A stretch of DNA of 24,933 nt from IMG/VR virus record IMGVR_UViG_3300036406_000646, positions 1 to 24,933 of that record. One strand, 5' to 3'. The translations under genes were made by a program, and so were the position numbers. This document shows positions 18,835 to 24,933 of the stretch, one piece after another. Position 1 is the stretch's first letter. The number at the start of each line of letters is the position of its first letter. A model generated the notes under the pieces. That model was not told the origin of the DNA. It worked only from the letters and a program-made list of their open reading frames with translations, and searched no databases. The DNA is from a virus.

Positions 18835-19539
18835 TTATTTAGATACAAGACCGTTATATGATGTTTCCGGTATTGCGATGAAAACTTCTTCTGAATATTT
18901 ATTTCCAAAATGTAGTATTTCATCTTCTTTTGATTCACCGAAAAGTAAATTCATTACCTTTTGGTTAAAAAGGTATTCGTCATTTTGTTTAGATATTAGA
19001 ATACCCCCATTGTACCCCCAAACACCATCCTTACTTGATAATTTACTACCAAATTCGTGAGCAACTGTTTTAGATGTAGTCCAGCTCTGAATTTCCAAAT
19101 GAGGTGTGTATTGTATTGGTTTCATACATTTTACATATTGGATTGAGCCAAATTTTATTTTTTTCCAATCTTTTGGTGAAGTTTTTTTCAATTTCAAAAT
19201 TGTTTTTTCGTTTACAACTCGAATTCCGCGGTATATTGTTGTGCCATCTGGTGTTGTTGGTTTGAAAATGGAAGGAAATACTTTAGCAGCGTTTTTGAAT
19301 AAATCCTCATAAGAATATAGATTATTTACAACCTTTTTATTATTAGAACCAACCCATTTCAAAAGAATTTTGAGTATTATCTCCTCATCTTTTGTATTTT
19401 GTTCAGAACCAGTTTTACCCTGCAAATTAACAATTTTGTTATAAAACTTATTATGTTTTTTATCACCAAATACAATATCACCAAACACTTTTTTGGGGTC
19501 TGTATCTAATTCCAATAATATGTCTTTCAGTTTTATCAT
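18835..19539 (-). CDS. R-S-E class ADP-ribosyltransferase, second copy, with capsid-targeting leader
   Basis: This 234-residue paralog of the protein at 11490-12224 keeps the three motifs: arginine in IYRGI (R104), SWTTS (152-156) and EDEILHF (E205, E207). It also keeps the N-terminal block MIKLKDILLELDTDPKKVFG. The leader site is LLE followed by L, weaker than in the other copy. Divergence between the copies is large, suggesting different target proteins. Start ATG 19539 matches its paralog; it lies 11 bases after the 5' nuclease stop, and those bases contain a TATTTATA box. I infer that it is packaged and injected like T4 Alt. Confidence 0.84.
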   Translation of the reverse strand: MIKLKDILLELDTDPKKVFGDIVFGDKKHNKFYNKIVNLQGKTGSEQNTKDEEIILKILLKWVGSNNKKVVNNLYSYEDLFKNAAKVFPSIFKPTTPDGTTIYRGIRVVNEKTILKLKKTSPKDWKKIKFGSIQYVKCMKPIQYTPHLEIQSWTTSKTVAHEFGSKLSSKDGVWGYNGGILISKQNDEYLFNQKVMNLLFGESKEDEILHFGNKYSEEVFIAIPETSYNGLVSK

Positions 19540-19542
19540 ACA

Positions 19543-19550
19543 TATAAATA
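19543..19550 (-). promoter_or_regulatory. TATTTATA late-type box abutting the start codon
   Basis: TGATATTTATATGTATG: the box starts right after the upstream gene's TGA stop and ends three bases before ATG 19539. Confidence 0.5.
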
Positions 19551-20600
19551 TCACTCCCGAATCTTTTGTCTAAATCCATCCAGTGAATTGAAGTTATTGA
19601 CGAGCCACTCATCCCAATTCGTTATTACACCACGAAGTTTATCTTGAAGACACATTGTTTCAAGTTGAATCTTATTTAGACCACCAATCTCTCCATCAAC
19701 CATATGGCGTATGTTTGACTTTGTTGAAGATGGAATATCAACGTCTAACAATTGCATCAACTTATAATTTCTTTCTAGGTTAGGAATGTTTTGTTTTAGT
19801 TCTGTCATAACTTTGGCTTTACCATCATACAATTTACAACTTTCTATGAACTCTTCCAAAGGAATTCTTCTTGGTTCTGCTAATTGTGGAAAGTGTTTTT
19901 GAATTGTCTTGTCTCCCATACCACGGATTCCTGGAATGGAATCGGAGTTATCACCAAGTAGAGCTTTGTAGATGGTGAAGTTTTCACACGATACTCCGTA
20001 ATCCTCAAGTAAGTTATCTGGCTTATACATTTTTTTCTTTGTGGGAACATAAACATTTACATTCTCTGAAACCAATTGGAGAAAATCTCGGTCATTGGAT
20101 AGGATGTAAACCTTTTCCTTGAAGTAGGATGCCAAATAAGCGATAACATCATCAGCTTCAATATGGTCAACCACGATTGTTGTGAGTGGAAGATTTTGGA
20201 GGTATTCGTAAAGACGAACCATCTGCCATTTCATGGATGCCTGTTCGTCAGCTAAATCTTCAAATCCAACTGCACGATTGAGACGGGACTTGATTGCCCG
20301 ACGTTCCTTGTAGTTATCAAAGATTTTACGTCTACGATGTGAACCACCCTTACCATCAAAGACAACTACAACTCTCGTAGGTTTTACCATACGAATTGTG
20401 GCACCAAGTGATTTCATAAACCCTGAAAGTCCGCCAACGTGTTGACCATCTTCGTTGAGTGTTGGAATTGCGGAGAATACACGGATGAAAAGATTGGTTC
20501 CATCTACTACGAGAACCCTACTATCTCGGTGGAGATTATCTGCGTTTTTATGTTCTTCTTCTACTTCTTTGAGTAGGTCTTTGTATTTCCGAATCATCAT
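19551..20600 (-). CDS. 5'-3' exonuclease / flap endonuclease (RNase H-like)
   Basis: The 349-residue FEN-family nuclease probably removes RNA primers and flaps, like T4 RNase H. Metal-binding motifs occur in order: VVDGTN (D33), VVVFDG, HIEADDVIAYLAS, ILSNDRDFLQLV, and the helix-hairpin-helix region DNSDSIPGIRGMGDKTI. The N-terminal extension of about 27 residues before the first strand (KYKDLLKEVEEEH) vaguely resembles the leaders, but its site LKE followed by V is poor. GGA lies 7 bases before ATG 20600. It has its own early/middle promoter, consistent with a replication role. Confidence 0.92.
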   Translation of the reverse strand: MMIRKYKDLLKEVEEEHKNADNLHRDSRVLVVDGTNLFIRVFSAIPTLNEDGQHVGGLSGFMKSLGATIRMVKPTRVVVVFDGKGGSHRRRKIFDNYKERRAIKSRLNRAVGFEDLADEQASMKWQMVRLYEYLQNLPLTTIVVDHIEADDVIAYLASYFKEKVYILSNDRDFLQLVSENVNVYVPTKKKMYKPDNLLEDYGVSCENFTIYKALLGDNSDSIPGIRGMGDKTIQKHFPQLAEPRRIPLEEFIESCKLYDGKAKVMTELKQNIPNLERNYKLMQLLDVDIPSSTKSNIRHMVDGEIGGLNKIQLETMCLQDKLRGVITNWDEWLVNNFNSLDGFRQKIRE

Positions 20601-20628
20601 AATGTATTCCGTGTGAATTTGAATGGAC

Positions 20629-20661
20629 TACAATATATGAAATTTTCGGGAGATTTCCAAA
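20629..20661 (-). promoter_or_regulatory. Promoter of the 5' nuclease gene
   Basis: TTTGGAAAT (20653-20661) and TATATTGTA (20629-20637), standard spacing, directly after a terminator. Confidence 0.7.
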
Positions 20662-20663
20662 TG

Positions 20664-20688
20664 AAAAAGGGAACCGAAGTTCCCTTTT
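20664..20688 (-). terminator. UUCG-loop terminator, copy 2
   Basis: Same GGGAAC, TTCG, GTTCCC hairpin and T-run as at 16062; it ends the leader gene stopping at 20719. Confidence 0.9.
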
Positions 20689-20718
20689 GTTATTTCATCT
20701 TTTTCAAGTCGTTCAATT

Positions 20719-21069
20719 TTATCTACCAATCATTTTTAAAAGTCTTTCGGTTTCTTTCATTAGTTTACCTATGGATTTTCCTTGTCTGTTTATTCCAAAT
20801 ACACCTTTAACAAATTCTGACATTTGTGAATTTGTCAATGAATTTCCACCTTCACTATCTTCCAAAGATGCTCTCATTTTCTTTATAGTTGATGAAGAAG
20901 TGTTCAGTTCTTCAATTGAATCTTCTGTTAAATTGAGTATAACACCGATCAATTGCTTTATTCTATTTACTTCTTCTGTGGTATAGACATAGTTAGAACC
21001 CTGTTTCTTGAATTCTTTTAATACCTTTGATGCTTCGGCGAGCAATTCTTTTCTAGTTGATAATTTCAT
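20719..21069 (-). CDS. Leader protein, predicted capsid-targeted, 116 residues
   Basis: MKLSTRKELLAEASKVLKEF carries LAE|A at residues 10-13. The rest is a charged helical protein with a likely coiled coil (EEVNRIKQLIGVILNLTED) and no recognised domain. ATG 21069 is chosen because it gives the family leader and has GGAGTCCAAA directly upstream. It is a single gene between a late-type box and a terminator. Confidence 0.75.
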   Translation of the reverse strand: MKLSTRKELLAEASKVLKEFKKQGSNYVYTTEEVNRIKQLIGVILNLTEDSIEELNTSSSTIKKMRASLEDSEGGNSLTNSQMSEFVKGVFGINRQGKSIGKLMKETERLLKMIGR

Positions 21070-21108
21070 TTTGGACTCCAAAAAAAAAAAATACTTTGGT
21101 TTATATGA

Positions 21109-21116
21109 TATAAATA
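21109..21116 (-). promoter_or_regulatory. TATTTATA late-type box
   Basis: Extended form TATATTTATATCATATAAACC, 40 bases before ATG 21069. Confidence 0.6.
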
Positions 21117-21162
21117 TGGTACACAAAAAAAAAATAACAAATTTTCGGGAGATTTCCAAATG

Positions 21163-21186
21163 AAAAAGGGAACCGAAGTTCCCTTT
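21163..21186 (-). terminator. UUCG-loop terminator, copy 3
   Basis: GGGAAC, TTCG, GTTCCC, TTTTT on the minus strand, only 7 bases after the gene ending at 21193. Confidence 0.9.
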
Positions 21187-21192
21187 GAAGTT

Positions 21193-21960
21193 TTACAGAA
21201 GATTGTGTCTCTTCCTTATGGACTCTTCCATTTTTTTAGCATCTTTGTTGATAGAATCTATTTCAGCATCGGATACATAGATTGCCCCAGCTATTCTATC
21301 TTTCACTATACGCTTGTAATAATCTGGACTCAATTCGCCTGCATATGAATATGGATCAATATTGAACATGGCCTTTACAAATTTTTCGTTCCCACCGTAT
21401 TTGTTCATTACAGTATTTATTCTAGCTTTTATTTTTTTGTTTATCTCATATACCTGCAATTCTAGCTCCGCCTTCTTTTTATTCAATTCTTTACGAATAT
21501 CTGGGGCACCTCTGCTTCCTTTTTTTACAGATGCGTGATCGGCTTCTATTTTTCGTATCTCATCATTTATCTTTTTTATGTTGATCGCATGATTATAGAG
21601 TGGCTTGTCTTGTGAAACAGCTCGCATCATTTCATCAATTATTGGTTGTAGTTCTTTATCGAAAAATCTGTTTTGAAAATATTTCCTCAAAAAAACATCA
21701 ATACCCATTCCAGCACCGGCGGCGGCAATTGCAGCGAATAAAAACAATGAAAGGCCAGGATATTCCGATGCATTCCCTGACCTACCAAGACCAGCCATCA
21801 ATACACCAATCGTTCCTGCTGCAAATGGTAATTTGTCTGCAATCTTTGACCAAATACTGTATAACAAACCTTCGTTCAGATTTTGTTTATTTTCATTACG
21901 AATCTGACGTAATACGTCGTCGGCTTCTTTCAGTAGTTGTTTTCTACTTGATAATTTCAT
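21193..21960 (-). CDS. Leader protein with hydrophobic segments, predicted packaged, 255 residues
   Basis: MKLSSRKQLLKEADDVLRQI begins a 30-residue leader with LKE|A (10-13) and LNE|G (28-31), the second a perfect prohead-protease consensus. After it come hydrophobic segments near 46-58 and 69-90 (FAAGTIGVLMAGL; LFLFAAIAAAGAGMG). A charged helical region follows, and a C-terminal helix KDAKKMEESIRK. It is a paralog of the protein at 22528-23250, matching in NEG(L/F)LY, the segment around KYFQNRFFDKELQPI and the end. A membrane-active internal protein is an inference. It lies 12 bases after the leader gene at 21973, so the two share a transcript. Confidence 0.75.
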   Translation of the reverse strand: MKLSSRKQLLKEADDVLRQIRNENKQNLNEGLLYSIWSKIADKLPFAAGTIGVLMAGLGRSGNASEYPGLSLFLFAAIAAAGAGMGIDVFLRKYFQNRFFDKELQPIIDEMMRAVSQDKPLYNHAINIKKINDEIRKIEADHASVKKGSRGAPDIRKELNKKKAELELQVYEINKKIKARINTVMNKYGGNEKFVKAMFNIDPYSYAGELSPDYYKRIVKDRIAGAIYVSDAEIDSINKDAKKMEESIRKRHNLL

Positions 21961-21972
21961 TTTGGACTCCGA

Positions 21973-22371
21973 TTACTTCATCTTTTTGATGTCAGATTCA
22001 ACTGCCCTGATAATTCTTTCAATTTCAGGAAGTACCGATTCCAATTGTTTGAGTTCACGAATAGTCGCCTTTACGTTTGAAATTACAAGACGTAATGGAT
22101 AGATTGACTCATCAGCAGCTTTTGCAAACTTCTTTGCATCCTTTGGCGGCGCGCCGTGTTGTATTTCAAGATAGCGGAAGAAATTTTCAACGTCATCATC
22201 ATACTTTTCGAGCAAATCTTCATGAATTACAATTGCAATGGCATCTTCCATCCAATGTTTTACTTTTTCAACATCACGTTGTGGAACAGCAGCTTCATTT
22301 AGTGATTTTCTGATTTCTGTAAGTTTCATTTCTGATTCTTTCAGAAGTTCTTTTCTACTTGATAATTTCAT
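21973..22371 (-). CDS. Leader protein, predicted capsid-targeted, 132 residues
   Basis: MKLSSRKELLKESEMKLTEI is followed by RKSLNEAAV, giving LKE|S (10-13) and LNE|A (24-27). The mature part (about 106 residues) is acidic to mixed and helical (HEDLLEKYDDDVENFFRYLE), with no recognised domain. ATG 22371 has GGAGTCCAAA upstream and the late-type box at 22406. It is the first gene of a two-gene operon with the hydrophobic protein at 21193. Confidence 0.75.
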   Translation of the reverse strand: MKLSSRKELLKESEMKLTEIRKSLNEAAVPQRDVEKVKHWMEDAIAIVIHEDLLEKYDDDVENFFRYLEIQHGAPPKDAKKFAKAADESIYPLRLVISNVKATIRELKQLESVLPEIERIIRAVESDIKKMK

Positions 22372-22405
22372 TTTGGACTCCAAAAAAAATACTTTGGTTA
22401 TATGA

Positions 22406-22413
22406 TATAAATA
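22406..22413 (-). promoter_or_regulatory. TATTTATA late-type box
   Basis: Extended form (TATATTTATATCATATAACC), 35 bases before ATG 22371. Confidence 0.6.
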
Positions 22414-22458
22414 TGGTACACAAAAAAAAATAACAAATTTTCGGGAGATTTCCAAATG

Positions 22459-22483
22459 AAAAAGGGAACCGAAGTTCCCCTTT
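22459..22483 (-). terminator. UUCG-loop terminator, copy 4
   Basis: GGGAAC, TTCG, GTTCCC and T-run on the minus strand; ends the gene stopping at 22528. Confidence 0.9.
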
Positions 22484-22527
22484 GTTATTTAATCACATTT
22501 GTTTTTGAATGTGTGTACTGACACCAA

Positions 22528-23250
22528 TTAGTTGCCTAGACGGATAGATTCTGTCATTTCTTTTGCGTCATTTTGTAGTGTAGTATATTCTTCTGGGTAT
22601 GCTGTCATGTAAAATGTTATACGTCTTTTTACCCAATCTTTTAGTTCTTGATCGGAATAATCTTTGCTTGGAGAAGAACGTCCACTCCCCCGTATGTTGC
22701 CTTTGAATGAATCGCGGTTCGCAGCCATCTTTCTCAACAATGGTATCATAGATGGGTCGTCCAATGTTTTAGATACCGATGTTTGAATGATGCCATCTAA
22801 TTTTTTTCCAATAGTTTCTATTTCGGATTGAATTTTTGCGTATTCACTCGTATTTCGATTGGCACTACGTTGCTGAGTCAATGTCATTAACATTTTCAAA
22901 AGACGTTGCACCTCCGTGTTTTTCACAATCTGTGAGATACATTTGTCAAAAACTGGCTTTATATCTTTATCATAGTGTTTATTTGACAGGTATTTTTCAA
23001 AGAACGCCATAATATCACCGAATCGCATACCCGCCGTCAAGATTCCTACCGCCACTGGAATAGACAAAGGAGTCGAAGCTCCTATTAGGGTCGAGGCTGC
23101 CAGTATTCCTAGATGTCCACCAGTTGTATCCAACTTTGTTTCGATCTTATTGAGCATATTATAAAGAAAACCTTCGTTAATTTTATCTTTTGCAACAGTT
23201 TTCTTGAATGTTTCTTGTATTCGCCTACCTTCTTGTATCAGGTCTTTCAT
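22528..23250 (-). CDS. Leader protein with hydrophobic segment, predicted packaged, 240 residues
   Basis: MKDLIQEGRRIQETFKKTVA is followed by KDKINEGFLY, giving IQE|G (5-8) and a consensus INE|G (24-27). The mature protein begins GFLYNML and has a hydrophobic stretch at about 47-75 (LGILAASTLIGAS; IPVAVGILTAG). The segment FFEKYLSNKHYDKDIKPVFD aligns with its paralog at 21193-21960, as does the end NDAKEMTESIR. Its leader is closer to the gene at 16107, so leader and body have been shuffled. It has a TATTTATA box about 36 bases upstream and a UUCG terminator downstream. Confidence 0.75.
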   Translation of the reverse strand: MKDLIQEGRRIQETFKKTVAKDKINEGFLYNMLNKIETKLDTTGGHLGILAASTLIGASTPLSIPVAVGILTAGMRFGDIMAFFEKYLSNKHYDKDIKPVFDKCISQIVKNTEVQRLLKMLMTLTQQRSANRNTSEYAKIQSEIETIGKKLDGIIQTSVSKTLDDPSMIPLLRKMAANRDSFKGNIRGSGRSSPSKDYSDQELKDWVKRRITFYMTAYPEEYTTLQNDAKEMTESIRLGN

Positions 23251-23285
23251 TTTTTACTCCAAAAAAAATACTTTGGTTTATATGA

Positions 23286-23293
23286 TATAAATA
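23286..23293 (-). promoter_or_regulatory. TATTTATA late-type box
   Basis: Extended form TATATTTATATCATATAAACC just after the recA terminator hairpin, 36 bases before ATG 23250. Confidence 0.6.
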
Positions 23294-23294
23294 T

Positions 23295-23320
23295 GGGGTG
23301 AAGATTTTTTTCTTCACCCC
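23295..23320 (-). terminator. Terminator after recA/uvsX
   Basis: GGGGTGAAGA and TCTTCACCCC form a perfect 10-bp stem with a 6-base loop. The following minus-strand bases are AT-rich and are the late-type box. Confidence 0.75.
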
Positions 23321-23328
23321 ATACTAAA

Positions 23329-24474
23329 TCAAACCTCGTCTAACAGCGGTTCGTCCGTAATTGATACATCATCAATTCTGACTTCATCTGTTTTCTGGTA
23401 TTGCATCACCACCTTTTCGGCGATGGAATCGTAGACCACTTCTTTGTATTCAGGGTTACTGATTATCTTTGATACAAAGTCCTTACTTTGGAACTTGATA
23501 ATCTCTCCTGTTGTTTGGTCTGTCCATTCATACCAAGCACCGCTTTGTCTCACCAGATTATAATCCTTCATTGTTTCCAACCAAGAACCATAATCATCTA
23601 TACCGCTATCAAAATAGACGGCATATTCAGCCTCTCTTAAAGGGGGCCCGCAACGATTTTTTACGAGCTTTGCCTTTACTCGTGAACCCACGATTGTATC
23701 TTGTCCGTTCACCTTTGCCTTGATGGCACCGATGGATGATAGACGGATTCGTACCGAGGCGTGGAATGGAATTCCCTTACCACCAGGAGTAGTCCACGGG
23801 TCAGAGAAAGCCGGTGCATTCAACTTTTGACGAAGTTGGTTTGTAAAGATAAGGCAGATACGTTCACGACCAATCAAGTTCGTAATCTTTCTCATCGCCT
23901 TTGAGATGATGAGTGCCTTTGCAGTTGCATAACCATCCTTATCAAAGTCAGCCGCCATCTCTGTCTTTGTTGAAGCTCCTGCAATAGAGTCAACAACGAT
24001 AGTCACAAGTCGGTTCTTATCTGATGAACGAACCTTCTCAATGATTGTCTCTACCGTTTCAAAGATGTCTTCCACCGTTTCAAGTGGGATGTATAACATC
24101 TCTTTTAGATTGAGACCGATGGCTGAAAGAAACTCTGTTGAAAGGGCATTTTCTGTGTCAATGTAGACAGCAAGACCACCCTTCTTTTGAGTGTTGAGTA
24201 GGGTGTGAGCGGCAAGTAGTGACTTACCGCTCTGTTCCAACCCTGTTATTTCACAAACACGACCAACGGGAAATCCACCATTCTTTCTGTTTGAGATGGC
24301 AAGGTCAAGGATAGTTGACCCAGTAGATACCCATTCCTTCACTATGGTTGGTGCATCATCGTCACCTTCCAAGAAGTAAGCCGTTTTGAGATTTTGAGAT
24401 TTGAATTGCTTGTTGATAGTTTCAGCAATCACCCCACCGAGTTCATCGGTGAGTTCCATTTTGTTTTTTGCCAT
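23329..24474 (-). CDS. uvsX: RecA/UvsX-like recombinase
   Basis: The 381-residue recombinase forms filaments on ssDNA for recombination and recombination-dependent replication. Walker A is GLEQSGKS (78-85), then YIDTENALS, Walker B-like VTIVVDSIAGAS, and the L2-region TNQLRQKL followed by TTPGGKGIPFHASVRIRL. The C-terminus is acidic (DDVSITDEPLLDEV), a common autoregulatory feature of RecA. AGGAGT lies before ATG 24474. It follows the ssDNA-binding protein gene by 12 bases, so the two partner proteins share an operon. Confidence 0.94.
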   Translation of the reverse strand: MAKNKMELTDELGGVIAETINKQFKSQNLKTAYFLEGDDDAPTIVKEWVSTGSTILDLAISNRKNGGFPVGRVCEITGLEQSGKSLLAAHTLLNTQKKGGLAVYIDTENALSTEFLSAIGLNLKEMLYIPLETVEDIFETVETIIEKVRSSDKNRLVTIVVDSIAGASTKTEMAADFDKDGYATAKALIISKAMRKITNLIGRERICLIFTNQLRQKLNAPAFSDPWTTPGGKGIPFHASVRIRLSSIGAIKAKVNGQDTIVGSRVKAKLVKNRCGPPLREAEYAVYFDSGIDDYGSWLETMKDYNLVRQSGAWYEWTDQTTGEIIKFQSKDFVSKIISNPEYKEVVYDSIAEKVVMQYQKTDEVRIDDVSITDEPLLDEV

Positions 24475-24486
24475 GATTGACTCCTA

Positions 24487-24933
24487 TTAGTTGAATAGGT
24501 CGTCAAATGCGTCTTCAACTTCTGTCTTTGTTACTGTTTGCTTTGGGGCTTCAGCTGGCTTCTTGTATTCAACTTCTTCACTTTGTGATTCAGCTTCACC
24601 CAACCAAGACTGAAGATATGACTTTAGCTCTTGATATGTTGGTTCTGGATAAAGTTCTGTGATTGAAGGTTGTTCCTTAATCTTCTCGATAACGTCAGGA
24701 TTGTCTGTTGCCGGTGTTTGCTTTGGCTTGATACGGATTGTTGTTTCTGCAAAGTTCTTACCAGCTTCTTCTGCCGACTTTACAGTTACTACAACATCAC
24801 GACCTTCCTTCAGATCTGTAATATCACCGTAGTCAGGATCTGCGATAAAGGAAAGGATTTCTTGGTAAAGTTGCTTACCGAATCCCCAAAACTTTACACC
24901 TTCATTTTCTTGACCACGAACGATAACAGGAAC
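24487..24933 (-). CDS. ssDNA-binding protein, gp32-like (C-terminal part only)
   Basis: The gene enters from the right edge; the last 148 residues are visible. The segment VIVRGQENEGVKFWGFGKQL and the following YGDITDLKEGRDVVV match the OB-fold part of T4-like gp32 proteins. A proline/acid-rich linker follows, then the acidic tail EVEDAFDDLFN, the type used to contact other replication proteins. It coats ssDNA during replication and recombination. Position directly upstream of uvsX supports the call. Confidence 0.85.
   Translation of the reverse strand, partial: VPVIVRGQENEGVKFWGFGKQLYQEILSFIADPDYGDITDLKEGRDVVVTVKSAEEAGKNFAETTIRIKPKQTPATDNPDVIEKIKEQPSITELYPEPTYQELKSYLQSWLGEAESQSEEVEYKKPAEAPKQTVTKTEVEDAFDDLFN

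Larger units (their letters stand above)
21070..21186 (-). repeat. Regulatory cassette, copy A of a near-identical direct repeat
   Basis: This segment contains, in minus-strand order, a UUCG terminator, TTTGGAAAT with the next bases of the nuclease promoter, then TATATTTATA, an A/T-run and GGAGTCCAAA. It is almost identical to 22372-22483. The promoter's -10 is lost: after CCCGAAAATTT the sequence becomes GTTATTTTTT. Confidence 0.85.
22372..22483 (-). repeat. Regulatory cassette, copy B
   Basis: Near-identical to 21070-21186, with differences mainly in homopolymer lengths. Same order: terminator, -35-like TTTGGAAAT without its -10, TATTTATA, GGAGTCC. Confidence 0.85.

Noticed and set aside
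20520-20600. Capsid-targeting leader on the 5' nuclease (KYKDLLKEVEEEH)
   Set aside because: The site would be LKE followed by V, the gene has an early/middle promoter and no TATTTATA box, and the segment fits a simple N-terminal extension.

Overview
This window is a piece of a tailed-phage genome with a T4-like (myovirus-type) gene complement. Every gene I can support lies on the minus strand, so gene order reads from high to low coordinates. Evidence for a T4-like phage: UvsX/RecA, a gp32-like ssDNA-binding protein, a gp41/DnaB-type helicase, an RNase H/FEN-type 5' nuclease, T4-type polynucleotide kinase/phosphatase, a T4 Rnl1-type RNA ligase, free-standing homing endonucleases, and a large tRNA array. 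The host is uncertain. Promoter-like boxes resembling the Bacteroidota consensus (TTTG near -33, TAnnTTTG near -7), a DUF5522-like protein and a small Bacteroidota-type histone-H1-like protein point tentatively to a Bacteroidota host. The clear Shine-Dalgarno sequences at most genes are less typical of that phylum.

Layout, high to low coordinates. (1) 16.5-24.9 kb, replication and recombination: partial gp32-like gene, recA/uvsX, 5' nuclease and replicative helicase. Interleaved are a block of short proteins with a common N-terminal leader, an ADP-ribosyltransferase (ART) gene and a GIY-YIG homing endonuclease. (2) 12.2-16.5 kb: another leader protein, two unknown genes, a monomeric B12-dependent ribonucleotide reductase, a histone-H1-like protein, a DUF5522-like protein and a 69-residue protein. 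(3) 8.6-12.2 kb: a second ART, a possible ART-like protein, the relic of a third ART, more leader proteins and small genes. (4) 3.0-8.5 kb: an RNA island with 20 tRNA genes (including an initiator-type tRNA-Met), three further structured RNA elements, pseT and rnlA homologues, two small genes and a VSR-like homing endonuclease. (5) 0-3 kb: a sugar-nucleotide epimerase, a leader protein resembling DUF3293, an ATP-dependent DNA ligase and the start of a DRB0094-type RNA ligase.

The most interesting pattern is a set of eleven proteins whose first 10-30 residues look like T4 capsid-targeting sequences. These are short basic/hydrophobic leaders ending in the T4 prohead-protease-like site (I/L)-x-E followed by A, G or S in most cases. 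In T4 such leaders bring Alt and the internal proteins into the prohead; the leader is then cut off and the proteins are injected with the DNA. Here the leader-bearing set includes two R-S-E ADP-ribosyltransferases and a pair of paralogous proteins with hydrophobic segments. Nine TATTTATA boxes lie upstream of nine of these genes, and the other two follow one in the same operon. Replication and tRNA genes instead follow a different repeated promoter (TTTGGAAAT, then TATATTGTA or TAGGTTTG, always 17 bases between the -35 and -10 hexamers). I infer an early/middle promoter class and a late class, the late class expressing a packaged, injected effector set.
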